A stretch of DNA of 64,000 nt from Adiantum capillus-veneris (GCA_014529385.2 CM043968.1:29793013-29857012), one strand, 5' to 3'; numbered from the stretch's first letter, positions 10,348-22,460 are shown. Made by a program: numbers and translations. Notes: generated by a model not told the origin, from the sequence alone.

Positions 10348-11037
10348 ATGGCTTTCTCTTATCCGGAGTTTCATGGAAGAAGTGATGAAGATGTGGAAGA
10401 TTTTTTGGAAAATATGGAGGTTGCCTGCATTAGCAACCAGATTCATGACTCTGCGCAGATGTTACGCCTTCTCCAAATTTGTTTGAAGAGTGATGCACGA
10501 GTTTGGTCTAAATCATCTGAAGAGGAGTTGCGTGTGGCTGATCCACCTGTAAGGTTGAGTTGGGACAATCTACGACATGGGTTGGAAGTGGAGTTTGTGA
10601 AGATAGAAGATCCTGACAAAGTGTGGCAAGAAGTACAGGCTTTGGTGCAAAAGGAAGGTGAGCCAGTAGATGCGTACATACGTAAGTTCTCATTGGCATG
10701 GGAGCGGATGTGCAAGGCCTTAGCACCACAGGTACCCCCGCCTGACATGATGAAGAAGGACAGGTTCTTGGCTGGTCTTTGGGAGAATATACGTTGGAGA
10801 GTGGAGCTAAAGAAGCCTAGGACATATGAAGATGCACTAGAGGTAGCAAGGAGCAAAGAGTGGAAGCTGAGGAAAATGAGCCAGTTAGGGGTGGAGTCTT
10901 TTCCAATGAGGTCTGAATTTCAGACTATAGAGTCATACAAGGTCGCATGTCAGGGGTTCATCATGAACCAGTGGTTCCTGTTACTACTCAGGTTATGCCA
11001 GCAGTGGTCACTACAGCAGTGCAAGATGATGGGCTAA
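10348..11037 (+). pseudogene. Element B Gag, capsid part (frame broken before zinc knuckle)
   Basis: The frame is open from 10258, but the first ATG in good context is 10348 (gtagccATGGct), giving MAFSYPEFHGRSDEDVEDF. The protein has a retrotransposon capsid pattern: an FHG start, conserved WDNLRHGLEVEF, and a VDAYIRKFSLAW segment. The zinc knuckle that should follow lies in the next frame (shifted by -1) after 10947. The overlap of about 91 bases could be a programmed shift, but a small indel near 10940 is simpler. Gag would form the cytoplasmic particle that packages element RNA. Confidence 0.8.
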
Positions 11038-13163
11038 GGCAAGACATGAGACAAATGGTAGATTTGATGAAGAATCTCAGCCTAAACATGCTAGGTCAAG
11101 TGGGAAATAATCGAGGTCGAGGGAGGTTTGCAAATCATCCAGGAGGTGAAGAAAGGCCTAGGAATGGTGTTGGACAAAGCAATGGTAGGTTTTGGAGGCA
11201 GACACCCATATGTTATAATTGTGGAGAGTTGGGTCACATCAACCCGCAATGTGATAAGCCACCAAGGATGGGGGGAGACATGTATCCATTGCCAAGACAA
11301 GTGCTAACTAGGTCAAATGATTATGGCATCGAAATTAAGGGAGACGAAGGAACCAGTGGACTGACCCAGGAGGAAAAGGGAAAGACAAAAGTGCTAAGTG
11401 TAGTCACCTTGGAGAAGGCATCAAAGCTAGAGGATACATTAGTGATGCCTATTGGGAAGAGGACCACAGAGGATAAGGAAGGAAGAAGTGCCCCAGGTCC
11501 TAGTAAGAAGAAAGGAAAGAGCCATGAAGGTGAGGATGTCAAGGCCAAGAGGAAAAGGAAAGCTCGTCGAAAGTTTCATGTTTCAGATTTTCCACTAGGG
11601 GATGGGCAAATAAGCTATGACTTGAAGGAGGATCTGACGAGTAGGAAGGCAGATGTTACTTTTGGGCAGCTTATAGAGATGGTGCCTAAGCTAAAGCGAC
11701 AGTGGAAGAGGATGGTTAACCCAATGGAGAAAGAGCCAGAGAGAGATTCAGTAAAGGTGTTGGCAATGGATGAGCTACCAGACATTTGTCCAATAGTAGA
11801 TGTGTGGCATAAAAGGAAAAATTTGGGACAAGGTTATGTGGATGGCGGAGCCCAAATATGCGTCATAACACACTCATGCGTTGAGAAGATGGGTTTCACA
11901 GTGGCTAGGGTGTCAGGTTTCCGGATTAGATTGGCAAACCATCGAAAAGTAAAATGCTTGGGTGTTGTAAAGAGCTTAGAAGTGGAGGCATATGATGCAA
12001 AGGCAGTGGTTGATTTTCATGTGATGCCAGCAGGGTTGGGAGCATATCCTATTATACTGGGCAGACCATGGTTACATGCAGTGGGAGCTGTTCAAGATTG
12101 GCAACATGGTACGATTAGCCTCTATGGAAAGACAGGTACCAAGAAGCTTTATAATATGGACACAAGGAAACGATTAGAGGAGCTTTATGAAGATGAGGAT
12201 GAGTCTAGTGATGAAGACTCTTCCACGGTGACAGATGAGGACAGTGATAGCACTACCAGCAGTGATGAGGATGCTGATGTTGCATTTCTTTTGATGGACA
12301 AAGAAATCCAGGAGTTTGGTTTAGTTGCATTTGCGAATGAGGTTGAAGATGAAAGTGAAGGGCCTTATGAAGTGATTGAAGTGCTGATGCAAACCAAAGT
12401 TGAGTTGTCAAAGAAGGAGGAATTGTTGACACAAATGATCAGTGGAGACCTCTCAGCTATGGAGAAGGATATATATTTGCACATGCTGGCTAGTTTTCTT
12501 GATTTGTTCATTACTTCATATGAAGAGATCAGAGGGTTCAAGGGCGAAGAGATGCATATAGAGCTGAAAGAAGGTGCTAAGCCAGTGCGGCAAAGGCTAA
12601 GAAGGATGGGTCAAGAGCAAATGGAAGCCTTGCGGGTAGAGGTGGACAAGTTATTGAAGGCAGGGTTCATAGTTACAGTAGAGACCACAGAATGGGTGAG
12701 TCCAGTTGTAGTCAGTCCAAAGAAGGATGGAAAGTCGAGAATTTGTGTAGATTTTAAAACCTTAAACGCAGCCACTAAGAAGAACCCATATCCTCTTCCA
12801 TTCATCGATCAAATCTTGGATTCAGTGGCAGGTTATGAGAGGTACAGTGTGTGTGATGGTTTTTCAGGCTATTTTCAATTGAAGATTGCTCTTAAAGACC
12901 GCACAAAGACCACTTTTATTACGCCATGGGGCTGCTATTGCTACACAGTATTGCCATTTGGGTTGTCAAATGGACCTTCCTTCTATCAAGAGAGAGCAAA
13001 TTGGGTGTTGGAACCATTCATTGGTAGTTTTGTTAAAGCTTTTATGGATGACTTCTGTGTTTATAGCATTAGGGTTGAACACCATGAGAAGCTGCAGATG
13101 GTATTGGCTCGATATGATGAATGTGGAGGACAACTAAATCCAAAGAAATGTCATCTAGCATAG
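10947..13163 (+). pseudogene. Element B zinc knuckle, protease and reverse transcriptase (ends at in-frame TAG)
   Basis: The 738-residue frame holds the nucleocapsid knuckle CYNCGELGHINPQC (11211-11252), a Lys/Arg-rich linker (about 150-215), protease with YVDGGAQICVI near residue 297 (DGG in place of DS/TG) and an ILGRPWLH flap-side motif, a Glu/Asp/Ser-rich spacer (about 415-450), and reverse transcriptase with CVDFKTLN, FSGYFQLKIA, LPFGLSNGPSFYQ and the catalytic FMDDF near 698. It stops at TAG 13161-13163 just after the thumb begins, and the same frame reopens immediately. One substitution therefore interrupts an otherwise complete Pol. Confidence 0.88.
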
Positions 13164-15698
13164 CCAAGGGTGAAGTTATTGGGCCATATGGTGTCAGAAA
13201 ATGGCATTGAGGCTGATCCAGATAAGGTTAAGTCTATTATTCTTCTTCCATCACCTACGAGTACGAAGCAATTGATAACTTTTATACACAAAGTGAAGTA
13301 CATGGCACGGTTTATTCCATTGTCTTCGCAGCTTCTTTATCCATTACAACAAGCGGCAAAGCATGATCCATTGCAATGGGATGACAAGTGTGAAGAAGTG
13401 TTTCAAGAGGTGAAAGAGGTGTTAGGGGGGTTGTCAGCCATGCAGGCTCCTGATTGGGAGAAAGTGTTTTATGTAAATTTATCAGTGGGGGATGATGCCA
13501 CTGGAGCCATGCTATTGCAAAAGGGGAAGGGCAGCCATTATATGAGGCCAGTGTATTGTGCAAGCCGAGTGAAGTTGGTAGCGGAGAGAAAGTTATCGAA
13601 AGTAGAGCTAGTGATGGCCAGTGTAATATTTGCTTGTCGACGATTTCCTCATTACTTGCTACCACGGCCTTTTGTTTTCTTGACGAGTTATGCATTTTTG
13701 CCACAGTTAATTGATGGTACTAACATGTCAAATGTGGTGAAGAAATGGGTAATTGAGCTGCAAGAGTTTGAGTTCTCTTTTCTAGTGGAAGATAGTACAA
13801 GGGCTACCCTAGCTGATTTGTTGACCTACAAGGAGAATCCCCTTATTGTTAAGGAAGAGGTGGTGAGAAAGGTAGTTGAAGAAGTTCCACAGATCAACAA
13901 TGCACATGTGTTGTTCTTTGATGGTTCATACAGAAAGAGCCATGATGCAGCTTCAGGGGGTATGGCACTTTATGATCTAGAGGGGAAGCTAGTATGCAAG
14001 AGAGGGTTCAAATTGGATGCTCATAGTAACAATGAGGCTGAATATGCTACTCTGGAAGTCGGATTACACATTTGTTTGAAGCATGGGGTTCGAAGGTTGA
14101 TCATAAAAGGTGATGCCTTGTTAGTGGTGAAGCAAGTGCTGGGTGTGTGGAAGAGCAAGAACACCTCATTGAAGGAAATGTGCTTCAGAATTAAAGGCCT
14201 GTTAAAAAAGTTCGAAGCATGGATCATCAGACACATTGAACGTGCTCTAAATGGAGAGGCACATGAAGCAGCTCAAGGTATGATTGGGGAGCTATTTGTG
14301 TTGAGGACCACCTTACCTCTTTATCATGGCCAGGAAAGTTTGGCTCAAGAAGAGGAGTTTTTGCTAACAGGAATCATTCCAAAGGAGATTCAGAAGTCTA
14401 AGAAGTATGGCTTTGTGCGTAGAGCATACAGGTACAAATTGATTGGTGATGTCTTATACATGAAAGGGGCTGATCTCGTGTTGAGACGTGTACCTTGGCG
14501 AGAGGAGCTTTATAGAGTGTTGGAAGAGAATCATGAAGGCGTATGTGATGGCCATTTTGCTCTAAAGATCACCTTGCATAAGATTTTGCAAGAGGGGTAT
14601 GTATGGCCTAGTTTGCAAAAGGATGTTCACCATTGGTGTAGATCTTGCAATAGGTGTCAAGCATTTGCGAAGAGAGTGTTGAAGCCAGAGCTACGAAAAA
14701 CCATTATGGCGTTTGATGTGTTTGAAAAGTGGGGGATTGATGCAATAGGCCCGTTACCTATCACAAGCAGGGGAAAAAGCTATATCTTGATGGCAGTGGA
14801 CTATCTCTCTAGATGGGCAGAGGCTATAGCAGTAAAACAGATCACTGCAAAGGATGTGGCAAAATTAGTGTATGATGAAATATGTTGCAAGTTTGGGGTG
14901 CCATTAGAGCTACTTTCAGATAAGGGGCCAGGATTTAGAGCTAAACTGCTAGACTTCTTATGCACAAAGATGAAGATTAGGCACCAGCATACCACTCCTT
15001 ATTACCCGCAGTGTAATGGCTTAAATGAAAGATTCAATGGTGAGTTGGTACAAATTCTTTCTAAAGTGACAGATCACCAAGGAAAGAATTGGGATTTGGA
15101 ATTGCCTAGTGCATTATGGGCTTACCGTACTTTGGTGAAGACAGGTACAGGGTTTACTCCATTTCATTTGGTGTATGGAAAGGAAGCACTATTGCCTGTG
15201 GAGGTAGATTTGTTTGCGGTCAAGATGTTAGAGAAGTTTCTTGGGCCGCCTAGTGATGCATTCAAAGAGAGGCTCTTGCAGTTACAAGAGGTCTTGCTGG
15301 ATAGGATGAGCGCATTGGAGCATTATGGGCAGATGCAGGATAAGGCTTTGGCAAAGATAAATGAAAAGGTCAAAAGTAAGGGTATCAAGAAACATGACTT
15401 GGTTTTGCGCTACAACAGTAAGCTAGACAACACCTTCCAAAAGAAGTTTCAAATTAAGTGGGAAGGCCCTTTCAAGGTAGTGGAGTGTTTTCCAAATGGC
15501 ACATATCAGCTGGCTAACCTAGATGGTGTTCTACATAAGTCAAGGGTAAATGGATTGCGTCTTAAATTGTATCATGCTAGATTGATGATGGTGGAGAAAG
15601 ATGAGCTGTCTGTGGATAAAGCAGTGTTGGTGAGGGATGAGGAGACCTGTGATGCGGCGAGTCTCATATCTCTCTTTGCTGCTGCTGATCATGAATGA
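13164..15698 (+). pseudogene. Element B RNase H, second RNase H and integrase
   Basis: This continues the same frame after the TAG (no ATG at its start). It shows the RT connection and first RNase H (AMLLQKGKGSH, YCASR), then a second RNase H near residue 251 of this segment (FFDGSYRKSHDAASGGMALYD, NNEAEYATL). Next comes integrase with an HHCC finger (HEGVCDGHF to CRSCNRCQ) and the acidic triad in WGIDAIGPL, LSDKGPGF and GLNERFNG with the usual 35-residue spacing. The C terminus has an IKWEGPFKV element and no chromodomain. The second RNase H is a hallmark of Tat-type elements. As a free protein it would need readthrough of the TAG. Confidence 0.88.
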
Positions 15699-15704
15699 TC
15701 TAGC

Positions 15705-15726
15705 AGGCTAGGGGAGGGGCAAATTA
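15705..15726 (+). other. Polypurine tract of element B
   Basis: The run AGGCTAGGGGAGGGGCAAAT lies just upstream of the 3' LTR, after the pol stop at 15698. Confidence 0.75.
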
Positions 15727-16670
15727 TTTCAGGAGTTTTTTGGAGCAAGGGATTGCGCACATGTACATACACATGCATGGTGCATCAAATAAAGAATTGC
15801 CCATTTTCCAGAGCCAGGTGGTTACGTGGGCCCCACATGTGTACAGGTAGGACAGCATGTACATAGTGCATCGATTTTCACTATCACTAGTACCAGTATG
15901 TTTTTTCTACAATAATGAGGAGTTTATAGCGCGTAAAAATTCTCGAGGAAGCTATCTACGGGCCGACGACATGAGGTAAGCAGGTGCGTCAGATGGCATC
16001 TAGTGGCGTCAGGAGGGCGAACGGCGTCAATATTTGCACGCGGATGAGGACGGACACAACGTGGGTGTTTTCTTGTGAGAGTTATGCAAAAAGTTCATCA
16101 TTAGGACCACTTTTTGGGTCCACTTCACGTGGTTGCGAGATGCATTATTGAAAAGAAATGAGTGCCAGGTGTGCGGATGATGCAAAAAGGTGACAACTAT
16201 GCACTGCGAGGTCAGTTTTTGGCATGTTCGGGGTCCGTTTGAGGTCATCTAATAGGCCAAGGGTGCCCAACTAATAAAAATAAGTGTGGGAACTGAAAAA
16301 AACAGAGAGAAGACCAGAAAAAACGTGGAGAAGAGAGGAGGAACAGCCGCAGGTGTGTTTTTGGGGTTTTTGGAGCCTGTTTTGGCCGTAAACTGCTCAT
16401 CCGATGTCGGATTTGAGCACTTTGACATTGTAGAGTGGGGTTTTGGGCCGTTCCGGACGCGATGGCGCTGTTCATTTTGCCAAATTCCTCACTCTTTTTC
16501 TGGTTTTTTGGCTGTGTAAGTTTCTCCTATGAGCGTAGCTTCTGCTCCAATTTGTGATTGTATCTGGTATCTTTTACCCATATTGTGTGAGCTATTTGCC
16601 CCATTGGTGTTGGCCCAAGCTCAATTGTATCTAAACATCAGAAATTCTTCTCTTTTGAGCTGTGTTTTTT

Positions 16671-16701
<31 letters not shown>

Positions 16702-16882
16702 GAGTGGGCAAGTGGATAGTCTCTCTCCTCTCACTCCAGAGGTGTGTTCCCTGTCTCGGCGAGGTGTGGTGTAAGCCGAGTGGTGCCCCATAGTGTGTGT
16801 GTGTGTGTGTGTGTGTATATCCTTCCAAGAGTGTGTGTTGGGTCATTATAGAGGCGCTGTGTGTGTTTTCATCCCGCTCACA
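15727..16882 (+). repeat. Element B 3' LTR (1156 bp)
   Basis: This is the partner of 8164-9301 and ends CGCTCACA at 16882. It has expanded TG tracts near 16673-16700 and 16793-16815, which account for most of the length difference. Confidence 0.9.
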
Positions 16883-17206
16883 ACGTAACTCATCAGCCAA
16901 GTTTAAGTCCTTCACTTGTTAACTTCTCGTATCAGAAAACAACCCCACCAAAACTAGTGTTCTAGGTTGAGAACCTGAATTATACATGATGAGACTAAAC
17001 CTAGTTGCAAACTTGCTTTAAATTACGATAAGAAAACTCCAACTAGAACAATAAAGGCTGACTAATTAGATTGTTTGGTGGTAACGTACGCACTTATCAT
17101 ATTCATTAGCACCAACTAAGTACTCATGGAGTAATGGTGCTCATAGTAGACAGATAATCTTACCAATTTACAATTTCATAACAAAGAAAGTTGACCTTGT
17201 CGAGCA
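16883..17206. other. Unassigned background between B and C
   Basis: These 324 AT-rich bases lie between the LTR ends of B and C. I see no gene or repeat of known type. Confidence 0.5.
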
Positions 17207-17957
17207 TGTTAGGAAATAGGATGTAGCTAAATAGATATTTGAGTAGCTTAATTAATGGAGAAAGACAAATTTTTACACACGAGAGATTATAGAGTGTAGA
17301 GAGAGAGAGAGAGAGAGAGAGAGTACACACAATATACGCGGTTCACCCAATGTGGGCTACATCCACGGGAAAGCAGCCACTCATTGGATTTAGCACTTGA
17401 AACAAAAAGTAGGTTACAAAGGAATTATACCCTTAATAGATCTCCCACCTTGCTTCACTCTCACTACCTCACACCCACCTTGTTGCATCAACTTCACACT
17501 CTAAAATCCATGTAGCAAAGGCCTCTTTTAATAGTCCAAAAGGGCTGCTCTCTCTCATAAGAGGCAGCCATGTGTAGCCACCCTTGTGTAGACAAGTTCG
17601 AGTTGAATTTTCCCATGCACCCATGTGTGTTTGCCCTTGATAAGACAAGTCCGATTTGAATTTGGCCACCGGCCATTGACTTCTGGACACCGGCTATGGG
17701 CCATTTACTACCGGCCATCGGCCAATCGGTCGGCCGTTTTTCGACCACTTTCATGTTATGGTTGTCCGTCCATAACAATCTGGCAAAAAGGAATATTCCA
17801 GTGAAGCCCTTTGCTCAAGACTAGCCATGAAAATTTTGGTTTCCGGCGAGTGATTTTTTTCTCCACGCACAATGGCTTCTTCTCATAATGGGGGCCTTAC
17901 AAATGTGCATTTTAACACAAAAAATTACAAGGGATAAGTCAGGCTCCATACTTAACA
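17207..17957 (-). repeat. Element C 3' LTR (751 bp)
   Basis: This is the left LTR. On the minus strand it begins TGTTAAGTATGGAGCC and ends TCCTAACA, as in D. It includes a GA/TC tract at 17300-17324 and the GGCC/CCGG-rich upstream part. Confidence 0.9.
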
Positions 17958-17970
17958 ATCTCCCACTTGG
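17958..17970 (-). other. Polypurine tract of element C
   Basis: The minus strand reads CCAAGTGGGAGAT directly before the 3' LTR, identical to the tract of element D at 54726-54738. Confidence 0.75.
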
Positions 17971-18017
17971 AGACTGATCTCCAAACCAAACCTGTGACTG
18001 CTTTCCATCTTGGCTTC

Positions 18018-21000
18018 TTATCCTTGAATGCCAATTGAAGATGAGAAAAAGCTCAACTTTTCCTTGTTGACCACCTTTCTAAACATGTTTGCAGGATTTT
18101 GACTTGTATGCACATTTCCTAGATTTAGCTGTCCCTCTTCCAAAAGTGTGCATATGAAGTGATATCTTATCTCAATGTGCTTTGTCCTTGAATGAAAGGC
18201 TTAGTTCTTGCAAGATGGATAGCACTTTGGCTATCACTGTACAAGACACAATTGTCTTATTTGAATCCAAGCTCTTCTAAGAATCTGTGAAGCCACATAA
18301 TTTCTTTGCTTGTATCTATCATTGCTACATACTCTACTTCCATGGTAGAAAGTGAGACCACTTTTTGCAACTTTGAATCCCAGCTTACTCCTATGCCTCC
18401 AACCATGAAGACATAGCAAGTAGTGCTCCTTTGAGTATCTTTGTCACCTGCCATATCTGCATCAGCATACCCTTGAAGAAAAATATCAGTTCCTCCAAGA
18501 TACAAAGCATTTGTTGTTGTCCCTTTTAGATACCTAACTATCCACTTCATAGCTTGCCAGTGCTCTTTACCCGGGTTGTCCATGAACCTACTTACAACTC
18601 CCACTACATGTGCAATATCTGGCCTTGTCCAAACCATAGCATACATAAGAGAACCTATTGCTGTAGCATATGGAACTTTAGACATATAGGCTATCTCCTC
18701 TTGTGTCTCTGGGCACATATCTTTGGTTAGTTTAAAGTGACCAGCCTAAGGTGTAGAAACCATTTTAGCATTTTGCAGTGCAAACCTTTCTAGTGCCTTC
18801 TTGATGTAATCCTCTTGAGATAGCTTTATTGTCTTCTTCGTTCTATCCCTTGATATCTTCATACCAAGTATCCTCTTTGCAGCACCTAAATATTTCATTG
18901 AAAAAGATTTAGACAGCTACTCTGTTAGGTCTTTGATGTCTTGCATGTTAGCACTTTCAATCAATATGTATTCAACATACAACATTAGGATGATGAACTT
19001 ACCCTCTCCCAAATTATTTGTGTAAACATACTGATATGAGTTGCATCTTCTGAATCTGTGATCCAACATCCATCAATCGAACTTCAAGTACCATTGTCTT
19101 GATGCTTGCTTTAAACCAAACAAACTCTTCTTTAATCTGCAAATCATTTCCTCCTTACCCCTTTGGTTGAAGCATGTAAAATTCCTCCTCTAGTCACCGT
19201 GAGGGAATGCCATATTTACATCCATTTTCTCGAGATTTAAATCATGAGCAACCACAAGGCTTAAGACAAGCCTAATTGAGTTCAGTTTTACAATAGGAGA
19301 AAATATTTCATTGAAGTCAATACCTTTCTTTTGAGAAACCCCTTTTAACACCACAAGCCTTAGAGACTTGTACCTTTTCTTCCTGCTTTCTTCTTCCTTT
19401 AGCTAACACACCCATTTTTTATGAAGTTCCAGCTTACCTTTGGGCAGCTCAACCAACTCCCATGTCTGGTTGCAATGTAATGAGTCCATATCCACTTGCA
19501 TGCTCTTTATCCATTCTTCTTTGGATTTGTGTTGCATAGCTTCCTCATATGATTCTGGCTCTCCAGAATCTGAAATCAAGAGATGGTTGAAGGAAGGGTG
19601 TTGTCACCATTTGCACTCCTTGATTCTTCACCATCCTCAAGCTCCATGTACTCATCACCTGTTTCTTTTGTTTGTTTTCTTTCCAAGTAATCTTTGTACA
19701 TATTTTGTTCATTGAAAATTACATCCCTACTTCTAAATATTTTACCATCTTCATGATTTCATAGGCGATACCCAAAGTCACCTTCTGCATAGCCAATGAA
19801 GAAACACTTTTTGGACTTTGCATCTAGATTTGACCTTGGCTTCTATCTATGTGCATGGAATCCTCACACACAAACACTTTGAGGAATGAATAATTCACCA
19901 GTTTACCTGTCCATTCCTCCTCTGGAACTCCCTCATCCAATTCCATTGAGGGTGACCGGTTGATTAAGTACACAGACGTACTTACTGCTTCCGCCCAAAG
20001 CTCAAGTGGTAAGCCTGCATGTAGCCGGATGCTTCATGATTGCTCCATGATTGTTCTATTCATCCTTTTGGAAATTCCATTTTGTTGAGGTGTCCTTGGG
20101 GTTTTCCTTTGCCTCCGAACTCCATTGCTAGCACAAAAGCTTTCAAAAGCTTGGCTACAATACTCGCGTCCATTGTCGGATTTGAGGTATTTAACTTTGG
20201 TACCTACTTCATTCTCCACAAAGGCTTTCCACCTTGGAAATATGGAAAATACAAAGGCTTTCCACCTCCAAATGCCATTGCTAGCACAAAAGCTTGGCTA
20301 CAATACTCGCCTCCATTGTCGAATATGAGGCATTTAATTTTGGTACCTGCTTCATTATCCACAAAGGATTTCCACCTTTGAAATATGGAAAACACATTGT
20401 ATTTATTCTTGATCACATAAACCCATGTTTTTCTAGTTGCATCATCTATGAATGCTACATAGTACAATGAGCCACCAAGGGATGGTATACTTGCAGGACC
20501 CCAAACATCAGAATGAACCAACTTAAGTTTTTTAATTTTTCTTTCATTTCTTGATTTTTGAAATTTACGCTCTTTTGTTTACCATAAACACAATCTTCAC
20601 AGAACTCTAAGTCCACTTCTTTCAAACCTGATAGAAGCTTCTTTGATTGAAGGATTTGCATTCCTTTGGAACTCATATGCCCAAGCTGATAGTGCCACAC
20701 CGCACTATCAACTTCCATAGCCGTTGCATAAGTTGAAGGTTGCGTGCTAACTGTACACAAGTAAAGTGTAGCAACATTTTCTCCTTTTTCGCAACCACAA
20801 AAGATCCCTTTGAGATCTTCCAACACTTGTTTTTGAATGCAATGATGTGACCTTCATCGTCCAAATGTCTTGTAGAGATCAAATTTTTGCAAAGAGAAGG
20901 AACATGCCTAACATCTTTAAGCTTCCATTCATTTTCGTTAGTAGTTTTGACACAAACTGTACCTTTGCTGACAATTTCACAATCTTCATCATCTCCCAAG

Positions 21001-21175
21001 TATACATACCCAAAATTACCTTTGGTGTAATCTGAGAAATTTTGCTTGTGCGGTGTCGAATGGAATGAAGCCCCGAAATCTACTATCCAGAAATTAGACA
21101 CATTATCTAATGAGAGAATTAGAGCATCTTGCTCTACTTTACCTGCCACATTGGCCTCCAATGTTGGCTTGTTTT
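18018..21175 (-). pseudogene. Element C protease, integrase, reverse transcriptase and RNase H relic
   Basis: Reading down the minus strand: protease with IVDFGASFHSTPHKQ near 21080 (DFG in place of DSG); integrase finger and core with LKSDNGREYC near 20180 and QQNGISKRMNRT near 20070; a region matching D up to the RT; the RT active site at about 18961-18990 reading YVEYI where D has YVDDM; and RNase H at 18257-18718 (YADADMAGDKDTQRSTT). Stops and frame changes occur throughout, and about 150 bp of integrase is tandemly duplicated (20122-20390). Loss of both catalytic aspartates means the RT could not work even if the frame were open. Confidence 0.88.
20122..20390 (-). repeat. Tandem duplication within C integrase (153-bp offset)
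   Basis: The segment beginning ccattgctagcacaaaagc at 20122 recurs at 20275, and both copies run through the cttggctacaatactcg and caaaggctttccacct blocks. The duplication repeats the integrase stretch around the second catalytic aspartate. Element D has one copy. Confidence 0.85.
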
Positions 21176-22387
21176 CTTGAGACTCCGACTCCTTCTTGAT
21201 GTGGCCCTTCTTGTTGCAGTTCCAACATTCAAGAACTGACTTTGTGCGTGACTTGCTCCAGCTTGAGCGATCACGACCTTTTGGTTTTTGAATCTCTCCT
21301 TAGGCCTTCCTCTTGTTTCCATTGACAATGTAGCACTTGATGATTCTCCTGTGGTTCTCCTTTGCATTTTCTTGCTTAGGAGAACACCCACAACATCATG
21401 AAACTTAAGAGTATTTGTGCCAGAGATAGAATTACTTACAACCATCACAATTTTGTCCCAACTATCCGATAGAGATGATAGTATAAGGAGAGCTCGTACT
21501 TTGTCATCAAAATTGGTTTTCACCGATCGAATTTGACTTATGTTGGTTTTAAAGTCATTTAGGTGTTCTTCAACTAAACCATTCTCTGCCATCTTTAGAT
21601 TGAACAAGCGCTTCCTGAGAAATACCTTATTGGATGCCGATGGTTTCTTGTAGAGGCCATCAAGTGACTTCATTAAGTCCTCCATGGTTTTCATCTCTGA
21701 AACATTGAAGGCCATTAGGAAGAGGATGTGGTCTAGGAGGGCCTCTTTATTTGCCATGAGATTATGAGGTGATTATCTTTTTGACAAATAGATGTATGCC
21801 ATGTGTGCAAGAATGGTGTGTGTGTAAGAGAGGTGTAAGAGTGGTCAAAGGACGCACTTTTTCCCCACAAAAAGGGGGGAGACAACTTTATGATTTCGGC
21901 CTTCCATAACTCCTACATACGATCTTCGATGAGCAGAGATTATAGATCTAGAATCTACACGCCAAGCTCTTTCCATAGATATGCTACATGATATACTTTT
22001 ATCCCTAGATTTTAAATTTCACTTTGGGGGGGAAATTTGAATTCAAATAAACTAGCCATTTTGTCTGTTTGAATTCAAAATCTATCCTTTGATTGCTTTC
22101 TTAATGCTAAAGGTTTGAATTGCTTAAACTGCCAAATAAAGAGGCCCTCCTAGACTCCATTCTCTTCATAATGCCACCATTGATGCCAAGCTTAGACGGA
22201 TTGTTCCTAATACCTTTCGGTCAAGGACAATCCATGCTTCATCTACCATTGTTGTGGGCTTCTTTGCAAGACCACTTAGTGGCAAATAAAGGTCCTTCTG
22301 GTAGAGATAGTCTTCGATCTGCATCTTCCAGTGTTTGTAGTTCTTGCTGTTGAACTTCTCCATCTTGAACTTCCTTTCCTCCGCCAT
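21134..22387 (-). pseudogene. Element C Gag, interrupted by a 459-bp insertion
   Basis: The start is ATG 22387 (MAEERKFKMEKF), equivalent to ATG 50798 in D. The gag reads to VLGTIRLSLASMVA, is broken by the inverted-repeat element at 21714-22172, and resumes at AFNVSEMKTMEDLMKSL. It continues to a damaged knuckle CWNCNKKGHIKKE: relative to D a deletion of roughly 20 bases removes the last cysteine and following basic residues. Ty1/copia Gag forms the particle; this copy is non-functional. Confidence 0.85.
21714..22172. mobile_element. MITE-like inverted-repeat transposon inside element C gag (459 bp)
   Basis: The ends are 43-bp inverted repeats with five mismatches and a perfect 23-bp core (gtctaggagggcctctttattt plus g). 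They start ATTA and finish TAAT. Flanks are GCC at 21711-21713 and GCC at 22173-22175. Element D, at the same gag position, has the uninterrupted sequence with a single GGC/GCC, so a 3-bp target duplication fits exactly. No transposase is encoded. A 3-bp duplication is seen in CACTA and PIF/Harbinger elements, but the ends are not typical of either, so the superfamily is left open. Confidence 0.82.
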
Positions 22388-22440
22388 TACTCCCACACAA
22401 TTCAAGGAATCCTTTCCTTGAGATACTTTAGCTATGAGAA

Positions 22441-22458
22441 AACCTTGCTCTTATATGA
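22441..22458 (-). other. Degenerate primer binding site of element C
   Basis: The minus strand reads TCATATAAGAGCAAGG where D has TGGTATCAGAGCAAGG. The methionine-tRNA site has lost its TGG start. Confidence 0.65.
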
Positions 22459-22460
22459 GT

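Larger units (their letters stand above)
8164..16882 (+). mobile_element. Element B: Ty3/gypsy retrotransposon, dual RNase H type
   Basis: Two LTRs (8164-9301 and 15727-16882) flank a primer site, gag, pol and a polypurine tract, all on the plus strand. The integrase lacks a chromodomain and a second RNase H follows the first, as in the Tat/Ogre branch of plant Ty3/gypsy. Flanking bases acgtt (8159-8163) and acgta (16883-16887) agree at four of five positions, consistent with an aged target duplication. The LTRs differ by scattered substitutions (three in the first 170 bases) and by TG-repeat length, so B is older than A. Coding is broken by one in-frame TAG and a gag frame change. Confidence 0.93.
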
